The translations under genes and the position numbers were made by a program. A stretch of 36,955 nucleotides of DNA from Firm-04 sp045627405 (GTDB lineage Bacteria > Bacillota > Clostridia > Oscillospirales > Ruminococcaceae), in contig JAZQNP010000043.1 of assembly GCA_045627405.1 (NCBI GenBank), positions 1-36,955 of the forward strand, written 5' to 3'. Shown here one piece after another: positions 1-7,182 of the stretch. Each line of letters starts with the position of its first letter. The stretch's first letter is position 1. The notes below the pieces were generated by a model that had not been told where the DNA came from, did no database searches, and saw nothing but the letters and a program-made list of their open reading frames with translations.

Positions 1-882
1 TTCCGCATGGATGCACCGGGTGTTTACGCACTCCTCGGCACAAACGGGGCGGGCAAAACGACCTCCATCCGCATGATCCTCGGCATGCTCTCCAAGGACA
101 GCGGCACGGTCGAATGGAACGGCGCACCGCTGACACTGCAAAACTGCAATGTCGGATACCTCGCAGAAGAACGCGGACTGTACCCCAAAAACACACTCAT
201 GGATCAGCTCATGTATTTTGCCGCGCTGCGCGGTGTCCCGAAAGCTGAGGCAAAAAAGCGCATTGCCTATTGGGCGGAACGGCTGGAAGCCACCGAATAT
301 CTCTATCCGCCGAAAGCACAGAACGGCAGAGCGGCGAAGCCCAAGAAAGCAGATCAGCTCTCTAAGGGCAACCAGCAGAAAATTCAGTTCATGCTCGCAC
401 TGCTCAGTGATCCGGAGCTGCTGATCCTCGACGAACCGCTTTCGGGTCTTGACCCTGTCAATACTGACCTTTTCAAAAGCATTATCCATGAAGAAATCGA
501 AAAAGGCAAATATCTCATCATGTCCAGCCACCAGATGGCTGTCATTGAGGAATTCTGCACCGATCTCACGATTCTCAACCGCAGCAAAACCGTTTTGCAG
601 GGCAACCTTGCCGAGATCAAAAAGAGCTACGGCAGAATCAATCTGTTCATCAAGGCAGAGCAGGATCTGCGGCCGCAGATCGAAGCTGCCGGTGTCCGGA
701 TTCTCTCCTCGGTCGGCTTTTCCTATCAGTGCAGAGTCTCAGGCGATGAACAGGCGAATGCCCTGCTGAAAACGCTTGTCTCTGACGGCATCCCGCTCGT
801 CACCTTTGAACTGAGAGAGCCGAGTCTGCATGAGATCTTCGTGGAAAAGGTGGGCGATGCACATGAAGACACCGAATCGTAA
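1..882 (+). CDS. ABC transporter ATP-binding protein (5' partial)
   Basis: This is the ATPase subunit of an ABC-2 type exporter; it would hydrolyse ATP to drive the two permeases encoded directly downstream. The frame is open to the window edge and the first visible Met lies only about ten residues before the Walker A motif. Family members carry about 30 residues there, so the true start is upstream and missing. Visible motifs are Walker A GTNGAGKTT, the ABC signature LSKGNQQKI, Walker B LLILDEPLSGLDP and the H-loop SSHQM. After the nucleotide-binding domain there is a C-terminal extension of roughly 80 residues, typical of NatA/CcmA-like exporter ATPases. It overlaps the next gene, suggesting translational coupling. 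The substrate cannot be read from sequence; Na+, drug, peptide and lipid exporters all share this layout. Confidence 0.95.
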   Translation, partial: FRMDAPGVYALLGTNGAGKTTSIRMILGMLSKDSGTVEWNGAPLTLQNCNVGYLAEERGLYPKNTLMDQLMYFAALRGVPKAEAKKRIAYWAERLEATEYLYPPKAQNGRAAKPKKADQLSKGNQQKIQFMLALLSDPELLILDEPLSGLDPVNTDLFKSIIHEEIEKGKYLIMSSHQMAVIEEFCTDLTILNRSKTVLQGNLAEIKKSYGRINLFIKAEQDLRPQIEAAGVRILSSVGFSYQCRVSGDEQANALLKTLVSDGIPLVTFELREPSLHEIFVEKVGDAHEDTES

Positions 883-2239
883 CGCCCTGCGCGGCACCCG
901 CACCGTCTTTCGCTACACCATGCAGCAGCATTATAAAGCAATGTCGGTGCGCATTTTTCTGATTATACTGTTTATACTGGCACTGGCTGCATTTCCGCTG
1001 ATGCGGCTGATCAGCGGCGGGGAATCTGAGATCACGCAGACGGAAATCAAGCAGATCTATCTGCAAAATGAAACGCCTTTCACCGTCAGTGAGGATGACA
1101 TCCGTTCTTCCGACGAACGCTATGCTTCTGTCAAAGCAGAGGAGACCGATGCCAAAGGAAAAAAGCTCGCAACGATGCTCGACGAGGAGCCGCATTCTGC
1201 TGCCGTCGTGATCTCCGCGGCGGAAAGCGGATACGGCATTGACATCCGTACCTATTACGGCGAAAACAGCGCAGTCACCTCTGCCGATGCGCAGACGCTT
1301 GCAAATGTCCTGACAGATACGCTGCATCAGGCAATTCTCCGAACGGCAAATATCTCGGAGGCACAGGAAATCATCGTCAACAGCAAGGCAATGCCCATGC
1401 AGGTGCTGACGGTCGCAGATTATCAGGCAGGGACCGTTTCCGAGACCGACACCTTCACCCACATGTTTGTCAATCTCGCCTACGCATATCTGGTTCTAAT
1501 CCTCAGCGCACTGGCGATGAGCTATATTTTCCAGCTCTGCATGGAAGAAAAAGTGTCCAAGCTCGTAGAGTCGCTGCTGGTCAGCGTTGCACCAGCTGCG
1601 CTGCTTACCGGCAAAATCATTGCCGCTTCCTGCATGCTCTTCATCGGCGTCGGTGTGGTCATTACCGGACTGATCTGCTCTTATTTCATCGCCAAGTCCT
1701 CCGGCGATGTCAGTTTCGTCGGAGAATTCTTCCGCACAGTCTTTGACGCAGATCTGTCCACGCTGCATATCAGCATCGGCACGGTGCTGCTGCTGGCTGT
1801 CTGCCTGCTTCTGGCGTATGCAATCTGTGCGTTTTTCAGCGGCATTGTCGGATCGTGCTGCTCCAAAACGGAGGATACCCAGCAGGCAAGCCTTGCGGTT
1901 GTGCTGTTTATCATGGTCGGCTATCTGACCGCTTCTCTGACGCCGGCAATGGAAAGCGATGCCGTCAACTATTTCTGCGCACTGTTTCCGATAACCTCCA
2001 TCTTTACGGCACTGCCGAATTTCATCTGCGGAAAAATCAGCCTGCCGGTTTTCATACTCGCGCTTGTCTTGCAGGCGGTCACGGCATATCTGCTGGCGCG
2101 TCTCGCAGGAGCTGTCTACCGCATGATGCTGCTCTACCGCGGCAGCTTCCCGAAATTCCGTCAGATCCAGCAAATGCTGAAAGAAAACCGCGCTGCTGAA
2201 AAAGCCGCCGCCGGAAAGGAGGATACACATGAATCATAA
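863..2239 (+). CDS. ABC-2 type permease, first subunit
   Basis: This is an integral membrane permease of the ABC-2 (NatB-like) superfamily, 458 residues. One N-terminal membrane segment (about residues 20-40) is followed by a large extracytoplasmic region of about 165 residues. A C-terminal block of about six hydrophobic segments follows (from LAYAYLVLILSALAMSYIF on), including the family-typical cytoplasmic EEKVSKLVESLL stretch. The ATG at 863 is preferred because AAGGTGG lies nine bases upstream; an ATG at 857 is too close to it. It overlaps the ATPase gene by 20 bases and the next permease by 11 bases, so the three are one transcription unit. The two permeases resemble each other in layout and probably form a heterodimeric pore. 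Substrate unknown. Confidence 0.92.
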   Translation: MKTPNRNALRGTRTVFRYTMQQHYKAMSVRIFLIILFILALAAFPLMRLISGGESEITQTEIKQIYLQNETPFTVSEDDIRSSDERYASVKAEETDAKGKKLATMLDEEPHSAAVVISAAESGYGIDIRTYYGENSAVTSADAQTLANVLTDTLHQAILRTANISEAQEIIVNSKAMPMQVLTVADYQAGTVSETDTFTHMFVNLAYAYLVLILSALAMSYIFQLCMEEKVSKLVESLLVSVAPAALLTGKIIAASCMLFIGVGVVITGLICSYFIAKSSGDVSFVGEFFRTVFDADLSTLHISIGTVLLLAVCLLLAYAICAFFSGIVGSCCSKTEDTQQASLAVVLFIMVGYLTASLTPAMESDAVNYFCALFPITSIFTALPNFICGKISLPVFILALVLQAVTAYLLARLAGAVYRMMLLYRGSFPKFRQIQQMLKENRAAEKAAAGKEDTHES

Positions 2240-3590
2240 TCCTTTGTCCGGTACCGGAAAGGTATTCTGTTTTTCGTTTAAGCAGACCTGTCTTTCCAAA
2301 GGCTGGTTGATCTCTACCGTCGTAATCGCAGCACTGCTGCTGATCGGCATCCCGCTGATTTTTCTCGGCATCACGGCTGCGGCTTCGGATGAAAACGAGG
2401 ATGACAGCGATCAGATCCGGACGGTGTTTGTCGTCGATGAGACCGCAGGAGAAGCCGATTACAGTGTAATCAGCGAAAAGATCACATTCACGGCATTTGC
2501 CGCAATGGATGAAGCTGTGGATGCGGCGGCATCCGCTTCCGGTGAAGATGCCGCAAACACCGTCATTCTGCGCGTGACAAAACCCGACGAAACCTATCTT
2601 CTGTCCGTCTATCTGCCGGAGAACACAAACATCTCCCGCAGCAGAGCAAGCAGCTTTGCAGACGAATCTGCCGGCATGTTTTCTGCGGTTCTTCTGCAAA
2701 AAGCAGAGCTGTCCGCAGAAGAAGCAATGCTGCTCTCCATGCCGGTTACGGCAGAAACGGTCGCACTCTCTCCCGATAACGAAGCCGAAAGCGACGACAC
2801 GGATATGATGGCAGAAATCCTCGGCTTCATCCTGCCGTTCTTCATGATGATGCTGGTCTATATGATGGTCGTCTTTTACGGTCAGAGCATGGCAAACAGC
2901 GTCATGCTGGAAAAAACTTCAAAGCTCATGGAGACGATTCTGACGGCGGTGCATCCGTTCGCGCTGATGGCAGGCAAGCTTCTGGCGACAGCCTGTGCAG
3001 CCGTGCTGCAAATCCTGACATGGCTGTTCTGCGGAATCGCCGGCAGTGTTGCAGGTGCCATGTTTGCATCCTCGATGATTCCCGATACAGATACCGAAGC
3101 GGTTGTGATCATCAATCAAATCATGGACAGCAGCTCCCTCTTTTCCCTCAGCGGGCTGCCGCTCGGACTGCTGATCCTCGCACTCGGATTTCTTCTGTAT
3201 CTCTCCCTCAGCTCGGTGGCAGGCGCACTCGCCTCAAAGACAGAGGACCTCAACAAAACCAACATTGTTTTTGTTCTGGTGCTGGTGTTCAGTATGCTGA
3301 TGTGCATCGGTTCGCCGTCCGATGCGGCAGATGACCTCACAATGATCTCTTCCGCTGCATGGCTGCGGTATTTTCCGTTCACGGCACTGCTGATCAATCC
3401 GGGCGAACTGGTACTCGGAAAGCTCAGTCTGCTGACCGGCTGCATCTCTGCGCTGATTCTTGCCGTAACCGTCATTTTGGTTGTGCTTGCAGCGGCTGTG
3501 ATCTATCGGATGCTGGTTCTGTACCGCGGCAATCCGCCGACGCCCAAAAAGCTGATTGAAATGCTCCGTCAGCAATCCCGCGAAAAGTGA
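2229..3590 (+). CDS. ABC-2 type permease, second subunit
   Basis: This is the second ABC-2 permease, 453 residues, probably paired with the preceding one. An N-terminal membrane segment (about residues 22-45) is followed by an acidic extracytoplasmic domain and then a C-terminal membrane block beginning LGFILPFFMMMLVYMMVVF. The paralogous motif LEKTSKLMETILTAVHP matches EEKVSKLVESLLVSVAP in the first permease. Both proteins end with the same type of segment (YRMLVLYRGNPP here, YRMMLLYRGSFP there), so a local duplication is likely. AAAGGAGG at 2215-2222 supports the ATG at 2229. The operon ends at a hairpin terminator at 3612-3649. Confidence 0.92.
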   Translation: MNHNPLSGTGKVFCFSFKQTCLSKGWLISTVVIAALLLIGIPLIFLGITAAASDENEDDSDQIRTVFVVDETAGEADYSVISEKITFTAFAAMDEAVDAAASASGEDAANTVILRVTKPDETYLLSVYLPENTNISRSRASSFADESAGMFSAVLLQKAELSAEEAMLLSMPVTAETVALSPDNEAESDDTDMMAEILGFILPFFMMMLVYMMVVFYGQSMANSVMLEKTSKLMETILTAVHPFALMAGKLLATACAAVLQILTWLFCGIAGSVAGAMFASSMIPDTDTEAVVIINQIMDSSSLFSLSGLPLGLLILALGFLLYLSLSSVAGALASKTEDLNKTNIVFVLVLVFSMLMCIGSPSDAADDLTMISSAAWLRYFPFTALLINPGELVLGKLSLLTGCISALILAVTVILVVLAAAVIYRMLVLYRGNPPTPKKLIEMLRQQSREK

Positions 3591-3611
3591 GCGAAAGCAT
3601 ATTCAAAATAA

Positions 3612-3649
3612 AAACAGTATCCCGCAGAAAAAGCGGGATACTGTTTTTT
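3612..3649 (+). terminator. Rho-independent terminator of the ABC operon
   Basis: A perfect stem of about 14 bp (AACAGTATCCCGC against GCGGGATACTGTT) closes a short A-rich loop and is followed by TTTTTT on the plus strand. The left arm is preceded by an A-run, so it can also stop the convergent gene that ends at 3669. Confidence 0.93.
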
Positions 3650-3668
3650 CATGAAAATCCGCAGAATC

Positions 3669-5312
3669 TCACGCAAGAAGCAAAAGCTGTTTCAGCAAAG
3701 AGAGATCAATGGCATTGACCTTTCTGTCCCCGCTGATGTCCGCAATGCGCAGCCGTGCGTCCGGCAGCGAGGCTTCCGTGGTCAGGTGCTTTTGCATCAT
3801 CACAATGTCCGCCAGACTCAGCACACCGTCTTCGTTGAGATCTCCGTTCAGCGGCTGAACCTGCGAAGTGGTGGAAGTCTCCGTTTCCGCAGATGTCGTG
3901 GTGGTTGTGGTTTCCGATGTTGTTGAAGCGGTCGTCGTGGTGGTCGTCGTGGTTGTTGTAGTAGTGGTCGTTGTTGTGGTTGTAGTTGTGGTTGTCGTTG
4001 TGGTTGTAGTTGTTGTAGTGGTCGTGGGCGTTGTTTCCGTGTCCGATCCGCCCGGCATTTCCAGCTGCAATGTGCGGTATTCCGCGTTCATGGTATAGGT
4101 TTCATCTTCAAAGCCCGGAAATGCCATCAGCTCATATGTCAGCAAACCGCTGCTGTCAATCGACATTCCGTAAACAGAGCCGAATGCCTGCTCTGCCGAT
4201 GTCAGTGTATAGAGCGTCTGCAAATCGCTGCCGTCAAGCGCAGTCGATTTGATTTCGGTCGGTGTCGTATAGTAAATGCGGCCGCCGAACACCTCTGCTA
4301 TGGAATAGCAGTTGGTGTAAATACCGTTGTCCGGTGCTTTCCAGTATGTGCTGTACTGATACAGTGCCTCCGCACTGCCGTCTATCGTGCAGCACATCAG
4401 TGTTGCGGAAATATCAGAGAGCTTTTTGACGGAAGCGGGATCGGACTGCACGGTGAGAATCCATGTGCCGTCCTCCATCGGTGTCACCGCATCCAGAGCA
4501 TACTTCCAGAACATATCTTCATAGGCATCGGACTGACAGGTGATTGTTTCGCCCTCACAAAAGATTTCCCAGTCGCTCGCTGCATGGTGCGAATCCGCCT
4601 GCATTGCAGCATCCGAACAGAGCAGATACGCATGGGCAGCACAGCCAAGCCGGTCGGGCGCGCCGTCATCATCGGTCACATCCACATGATACCATTTTCC
4701 GTCGATCTGCACCACATTCCACATGTGAGCAAGCGAGTCACATCCCAGTGCATAGCAGGGAATGCCGACCTCCCGACAGAGGACACAAAGCGCGAGTGCA
4801 TAGCCCTGACAGACCGCCGACCCGCCGAGCAGCGCGGCATAGGCGTCATAGTAGGTATAACTCATATCATATGCACAGGCAGTCGCAAGATAATCATGGA
4901 AAAACAGCACCTTTTCCGCATCTGTCCAGCTTTCCTGACAAGCAGCCGCCAGTTCCGCAACTTTCTCATCAAATGCGTTCTGCATTTCCGGCAGATCCGC
5001 AGCAGCGTAATTGTACTCAATCACAACCTGATTGACATATCCGCGGGAATTTGTGCTGTATTTGAATCCGGAGCCGACATTGAACCATTTGGCATCGGTA
5101 TAAAGCAGATGATAATATGTCTCCTGAAAATCCGAAAACGGCATGTTATAGGAGGAGACGGATACGGATGCCGTCTGATTTTCCCATGCGTTCCGAAGCA
5201 GCGTCTCCAAAGACACCGCGGGTGCAGCATACGCTGCAAACGGCATTGCCGCAGCCGAGCACACACCGGCGATCAGACCGGCAGCCGCACGCAGAATGTT
5301 CGTTTTCTTCAT
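3669..5312 (-). CDS. Secreted transglutaminase-like protein with type I dockerin
   Basis: This is a secreted 547-residue protein with a signal peptide (MKKTNILRAAAGLIAG..., likely cut after AYA). A transglutaminase/cysteine-protease fold core carries a readable triad: Cys168 in SAVCQGYALAL, His196 in AHMWNVVQIDGKWYH and Asp211 in HVDVTDDD. A region of unassigned fold follows, then 32 consecutive threonines (3930-4025) and a C-terminal dockerin with two calcium loops (GDLNEDGVLSLAD and ADISGDRKVNAID). The dockerin implies attachment to a cohesin on the cellulosome scaffold. The ATG at 5312 is chosen over a GTG at 5321 because GGGGTGA lies at the right spacing for it. Family proteins are peptidases or crosslinking enzymes; which one this is cannot be decided here. 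Confidence 0.92.
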   Translation of the reverse strand: MKKTNILRAAAGLIAGVCSAAAMPFAAYAAPAVSLETLLRNAWENQTASVSVSSYNMPFSDFQETYYHLLYTDAKWFNVGSGFKYSTNSRGYVNQVVIEYNYAAADLPEMQNAFDEKVAELAAACQESWTDAEKVLFFHDYLATACAYDMSYTYYDAYAALLGGSAVCQGYALALCVLCREVGIPCYALGCDSLAHMWNVVQIDGKWYHVDVTDDDGAPDRLGCAAHAYLLCSDAAMQADSHHAASDWEIFCEGETITCQSDAYEDMFWKYALDAVTPMEDGTWILTVQSDPASVKKLSDISATLMCCTIDGSAEALYQYSTYWKAPDNGIYTNCYSIAEVFGGRIYYTTPTEIKSTALDGSDLQTLYTLTSAEQAFGSVYGMSIDSSGLLTYELMAFPGFEDETYTMNAEYRTLQLEMPGGSDTETTPTTTTTTTTTTTTTTTTTTTTTTTTTTTTTTTTASTTSETTTTTTSAETETSTTSQVQPLNGDLNEDGVLSLADIVMMQKHLTTEASLPDARLRIADISGDRKVNAIDLSLLKQLLLLA

Positions 5313-5385
5313 ACGAATCACCCCAAAAACAAATCAAAATAAAGCAACTGTACGCAGCATATACACTGCAATCTCTTTTACGTTC

Positions 5386-5414
5386 ATTATAGCACAAACA
5401 GCACCCTGAATCCA
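5386..5414 (-). promoter_or_regulatory. Candidate extended -10 promoter for the dockerin protein
   Basis: On the minus strand TGCTATAAT (hexamer 5386-5391) gives a perfect -10 with a TGn extension. The -35 at 17-bp spacing is poor (TGGATT). It lies about 75 bases before the start at 5312. Its spacer and -35 region fall inside the arm of the hairpin at 5396-5445. Confidence 0.5.
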
Positions 5415-5445
5415 GCGGCAAATTGCTGAATTTCGGGTGCTGTTT
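5396..5445 (-). terminator. Hairpin terminator downstream of the Spo0A-like gene
   Basis: An imperfect inverted repeat of about 20 bp per arm (AAACAGCACCC against GGGTGCTGTTT at the base) lies past the stop of the Spo0A-like gene. The T-run is better on the plus strand (GTTTTTG) than on the minus strand (GTTTGTG), so termination of the minus transcript is likely but not certain. Confidence 0.6.
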
Positions 5446-5518
5446 TTGTAGTCTCAGACAAAATTTGAGAAAAATTATAGTTTTTTTCAGGTTTGAAATG
5501 CGCGCATCAACAAAAACT

Positions 5519-6283
5519 TTACTCCATCGCCATATCCTTGCCGTCTGCGTGCCGGAGTTTTAAGCGGTCAACCGCAAAGGCAATAAACTCGGAATTCGTC
5601 GGCTTGTGATTCTGCATCACAGGCAGTCTGCGGTACGAAAACGCCTGATCGGAAATCGGCATATTCCACGCCTGCGTAATTGCATGACGGATCGCGCGTT
5701 CCACACGTCCGACCGTACTCTGAAACCGCTCTGCGACCGCAGGATAAATATCCGTCATCATGACGCTGCTCCTGCCCGAAATCGCATACGCCGTCATAAT
5801 TGCACGGCGCAGATAATGAAATCCGCGCAGATTCGCAGATATGCCAAATCCATACAGCAGGTTGGTTATTTCTATTTCCAGGTCCATTTTACTCGGCTGC
5901 TCATCCTCTCCATGACAGGAAAGGCGGAATTGTTTTGTCAGAAGCAGAGCCAGTTCGTTCATATTTGCAGGCATCATCAGACAGTCGATGCCGGCGCGGT
6001 GCACGGAATGTTCCAGAAATGCGTTTTCCGTGCTGACCAGCAGCGTGACGCGAATATCGTAAATTCTGTGGATTTCGTCTGCAAAGTAAGTATAATCCAT
6101 AAACAAACTGTCTGTTGAAAGCAGAAGCATATCCGGATGGTCTCGGCGGATTGCCGCACGCAGTTCTTCAATCCCCTGCGGACATGTTGTTGCCCATACG
6201 CCCCTTCTGCGGAAGTGATCCGCACAGATCGTTGCAAATGCATTTCCAATATCCCCGATAAGAATGCGTTGCTGTTTTTGCAT
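5519..6283 (-). CDS. Spo0A-family regulator with degenerate receiver domain
   Basis: A 254-residue transcription factor. The C-terminal part (about 138-250) is a clear Spo0A DNA-binding domain: ITNLLYGFGISANLRGFHYL, then YPAVAERFQSTVGRVERAIRHAI, then KPTNSEFIAFAVDRLKL. The recognition segment RVERAIRHAI is intact. The N-terminal ~120 residues align in length and secondary structure with a CheY-like receiver but lack its chemistry. The phosphorylated Asp position is Ser56 (PDMLLLS), the first acidic pair is reduced to one Asp (IGDIG), the conserved Thr region reads LLVST, and the conserved Lys before Pro is Met104 (LMMP). It is therefore unlikely to be switched by the classical phosphorelay. 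AAGGAGA six bases before the ATG fixes the start. It is a Spo0A paralogue; whether the genome has a normal Spo0A is not visible here. Confidence 0.93.
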   Translation of the reverse strand: MQKQQRILIGDIGNAFATICADHFRRRGVWATTCPQGIEELRAAIRRDHPDMLLLSTDSLFMDYTYFADEIHRIYDIRVTLLVSTENAFLEHSVHRAGIDCLMMPANMNELALLLTKQFRLSCHGEDEQPSKMDLEIEITNLLYGFGISANLRGFHYLRRAIMTAYAISGRSSVMMTDIYPAVAERFQSTVGRVERAIRHAITQAWNMPISDQAFSYRRLPVMQNHKPTNSEFIAFAVDRLKLRHADGKDMAME

Positions 6284-6373
6284 TGTTATGTCTCCTTAAT
6301 GATCGAATTGTTTAATTTTGTAGTAAGATGTAGTGGTGTGTTGATTTCTGTAAAACGCGCGCATTACAAAGAC

Positions 6374-6403
6374 ATTATACCAGAACGCAAAGGGATATGT
6401 CAA
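6374..6403 (-). promoter_or_regulatory. Consensus sigma-A promoter of the Spo0A-like gene
   Basis: On the minus strand a perfect TTGACA (6398-6403) and a perfect TATAAT (6374-6379) are separated by 18 bp, with TGG before the -10. The expected start of transcription is near 6367, about 85 bases before the ATG. Confidence 0.88.
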
Positions 6404-6410
6404 GTACCTT

Positions 6411-6460
6411 TTCGACGATAATACAGATAAAACACGGCTTTTGAGTCGAACCGTGTCGAA
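6411..6460. promoter_or_regulatory. Cluster of three 0A-box-like sites
   Basis: The core 0A box known for Spo0A is TGTCGAA. The plus strand has AGTCGAA at 6444-6450 and TGTCGAA at 6454-6460, exactly 10 bp apart in tandem. The minus strand has CGTCGAA (followed by AA) at 6411-6417, eight bases upstream of the -35 of the Spo0A-like gene. The 10-bp tandem spacing is what two Spo0A DNA-binding domains use side by side. This suggests autoregulation; binding is inferred, not shown. The stretch also contains ACACGG/CCGTGT as an inverted repeat (6432-6437, 6451-6456). Confidence 0.6.
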
Positions 6461-6530
6461 GATCGCGCAAAAATTTTATTTCAATATTCGGATCGCAGAG
6501 AACCGTACCAACAAGATGAAAAAGGCGAAA

Positions 6531-6559
6531 AGAACCGGTGACACAGGGTCTCCGGTTCT
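6531..6559 (-). terminator. Terminator of the lipoprotein gene
   Basis: The stem AGAACCGG/CCGGTTCT is perfect over 8 bp. On the minus strand it is followed by TTTTCGCCTTTTTC, consistent with termination of the gene ending at 6610. Confidence 0.75.
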
Positions 6560-6609
6560 CTCCGTTCTTTTTGTCAATGCGGACACATCAGAAATACATC
6601 GGTCAACGG

Positions 6610-6957
6610 TTAATCGTTGTTGTGAATTTCCCGTGTCGCCTCTGTCAGCACGCTTGTAACGGTGTCACCCATGTCATCCAGCATGCTCTCTGCGTCATCC
6701 AGAATGCCGTGATCTGTCCGTTCCTCTGTTCGTGTGCTGTTGTCGTGCAGAATGTCTGTGTCTTCCGTCCGGACAGTGGTCTCTGTCGTGGTCACGGTCG
6801 AGTCTGCTGTTGACCCGGTCGTTGCGGTCGTTTCCGTAACACGACGCGTACTGGTTGTCTCCGCACCATGCTCAGCTGTCGAAGTATCTCCGCAGCCCGC
6901 AAACACGAAGCAGCCCAGTGCAGCCGTCAGAAGCACAGGCAGCATTTGCTTTTTCAT
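6610..6957 (-). CDS. Small Thr-rich lipoprotein of unknown function
   Basis: A 115-residue predicted lipoprotein. The N-terminus MKKQMLPVLLTAALGCFVFAGC has a short basic start, a hydrophobic core and a lipobox ending at Cys22, so it should be acylated and held on the outer face of the membrane. The mature part is a Thr/Ser/Glu-rich spacer (about 23-75) followed by an acidic C-terminal helix (ILDDAESMLDDMGDTVTSVL). I do not recognise a family. The frame is open further upstream, but the ATG at 6957 is chosen because the signal peptide starts there and GGAAAGG precedes it. Its neighbours are envelope genes, so a cell-surface role is plausible. Confidence 0.8.
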   Translation of the reverse strand: MKKQMLPVLLTAALGCFVFAGCGDTSTAEHGAETTSTRRVTETTATTGSTADSTVTTTETTVRTEDTDILHDNSTRTEERTDHGILDDAESMLDDMGDTVTSVLTEATREIHNND

Positions 6958-7077
6958 GCGAAATTGCCTTTCCTTTCTCAACAAATGTCCGCAAACAAAC
7001 TTGCGGGCATGGATATGTTGCCACGATCTGTCCTCCTTTATCCGCGGTATGAAATGCCAAAATCGCAATTTCCTTGT

Positions 7078-7106
7078 ATTTTAAACAGTTTCAACAGAGT
7101 TTTCAA
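7078..7106 (-). promoter_or_regulatory. Candidate promoter of the small lipoprotein gene
   Basis: On the minus strand TTGAAA (7101-7106) and TAAAAT (7078-7083) are separated by 17 bp, one and two mismatches aside from consensus. It would leave a leader of about 115 bases. That leader holds an AAAGGAGG (7032-7039) not used by the annotated gene, and a small hairpin CCGCAA/TTGCGG. Confidence 0.55.
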
Positions 7107-7182
7107 CATGCCTGCGCAGGAATCTCCCGCAAACACGCTCTTTTCTGTTTTTTTCAACAGGAAATCAGAAAGTTTTGCCGCT

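Noticed and set aside
3868..4098. Plus-strand open frame coding for a long poly-valine protein
   Set aside because: It is the complement of the threonine linker of the dockerin protein; no ribosome site and no sensible protein.
4544..5035. Long plus-strand frames opposite the dockerin gene, and similar long antisense frames elsewhere (for example 10367-11317, 11266-12552, 18798-19826)
   Set aside because: They are mirror frames of well-supported genes in GC-rich sequence, with His/Arg/Cys-rich translations and no ribosome sites.
5476..5481. Isolated minus-strand TATAAT between the Spo0A-like gene and the dockerin gene
   Set aside because: No acceptable -35 at 16-18 bp and no TGn extension.
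6875..6881. TGTCGAA inside the lipoprotein gene, another at 27438-27444 in trmB
   Set aside because: Single sites in coding sequence away from promoters; several such 7-mers are expected by chance in this length.
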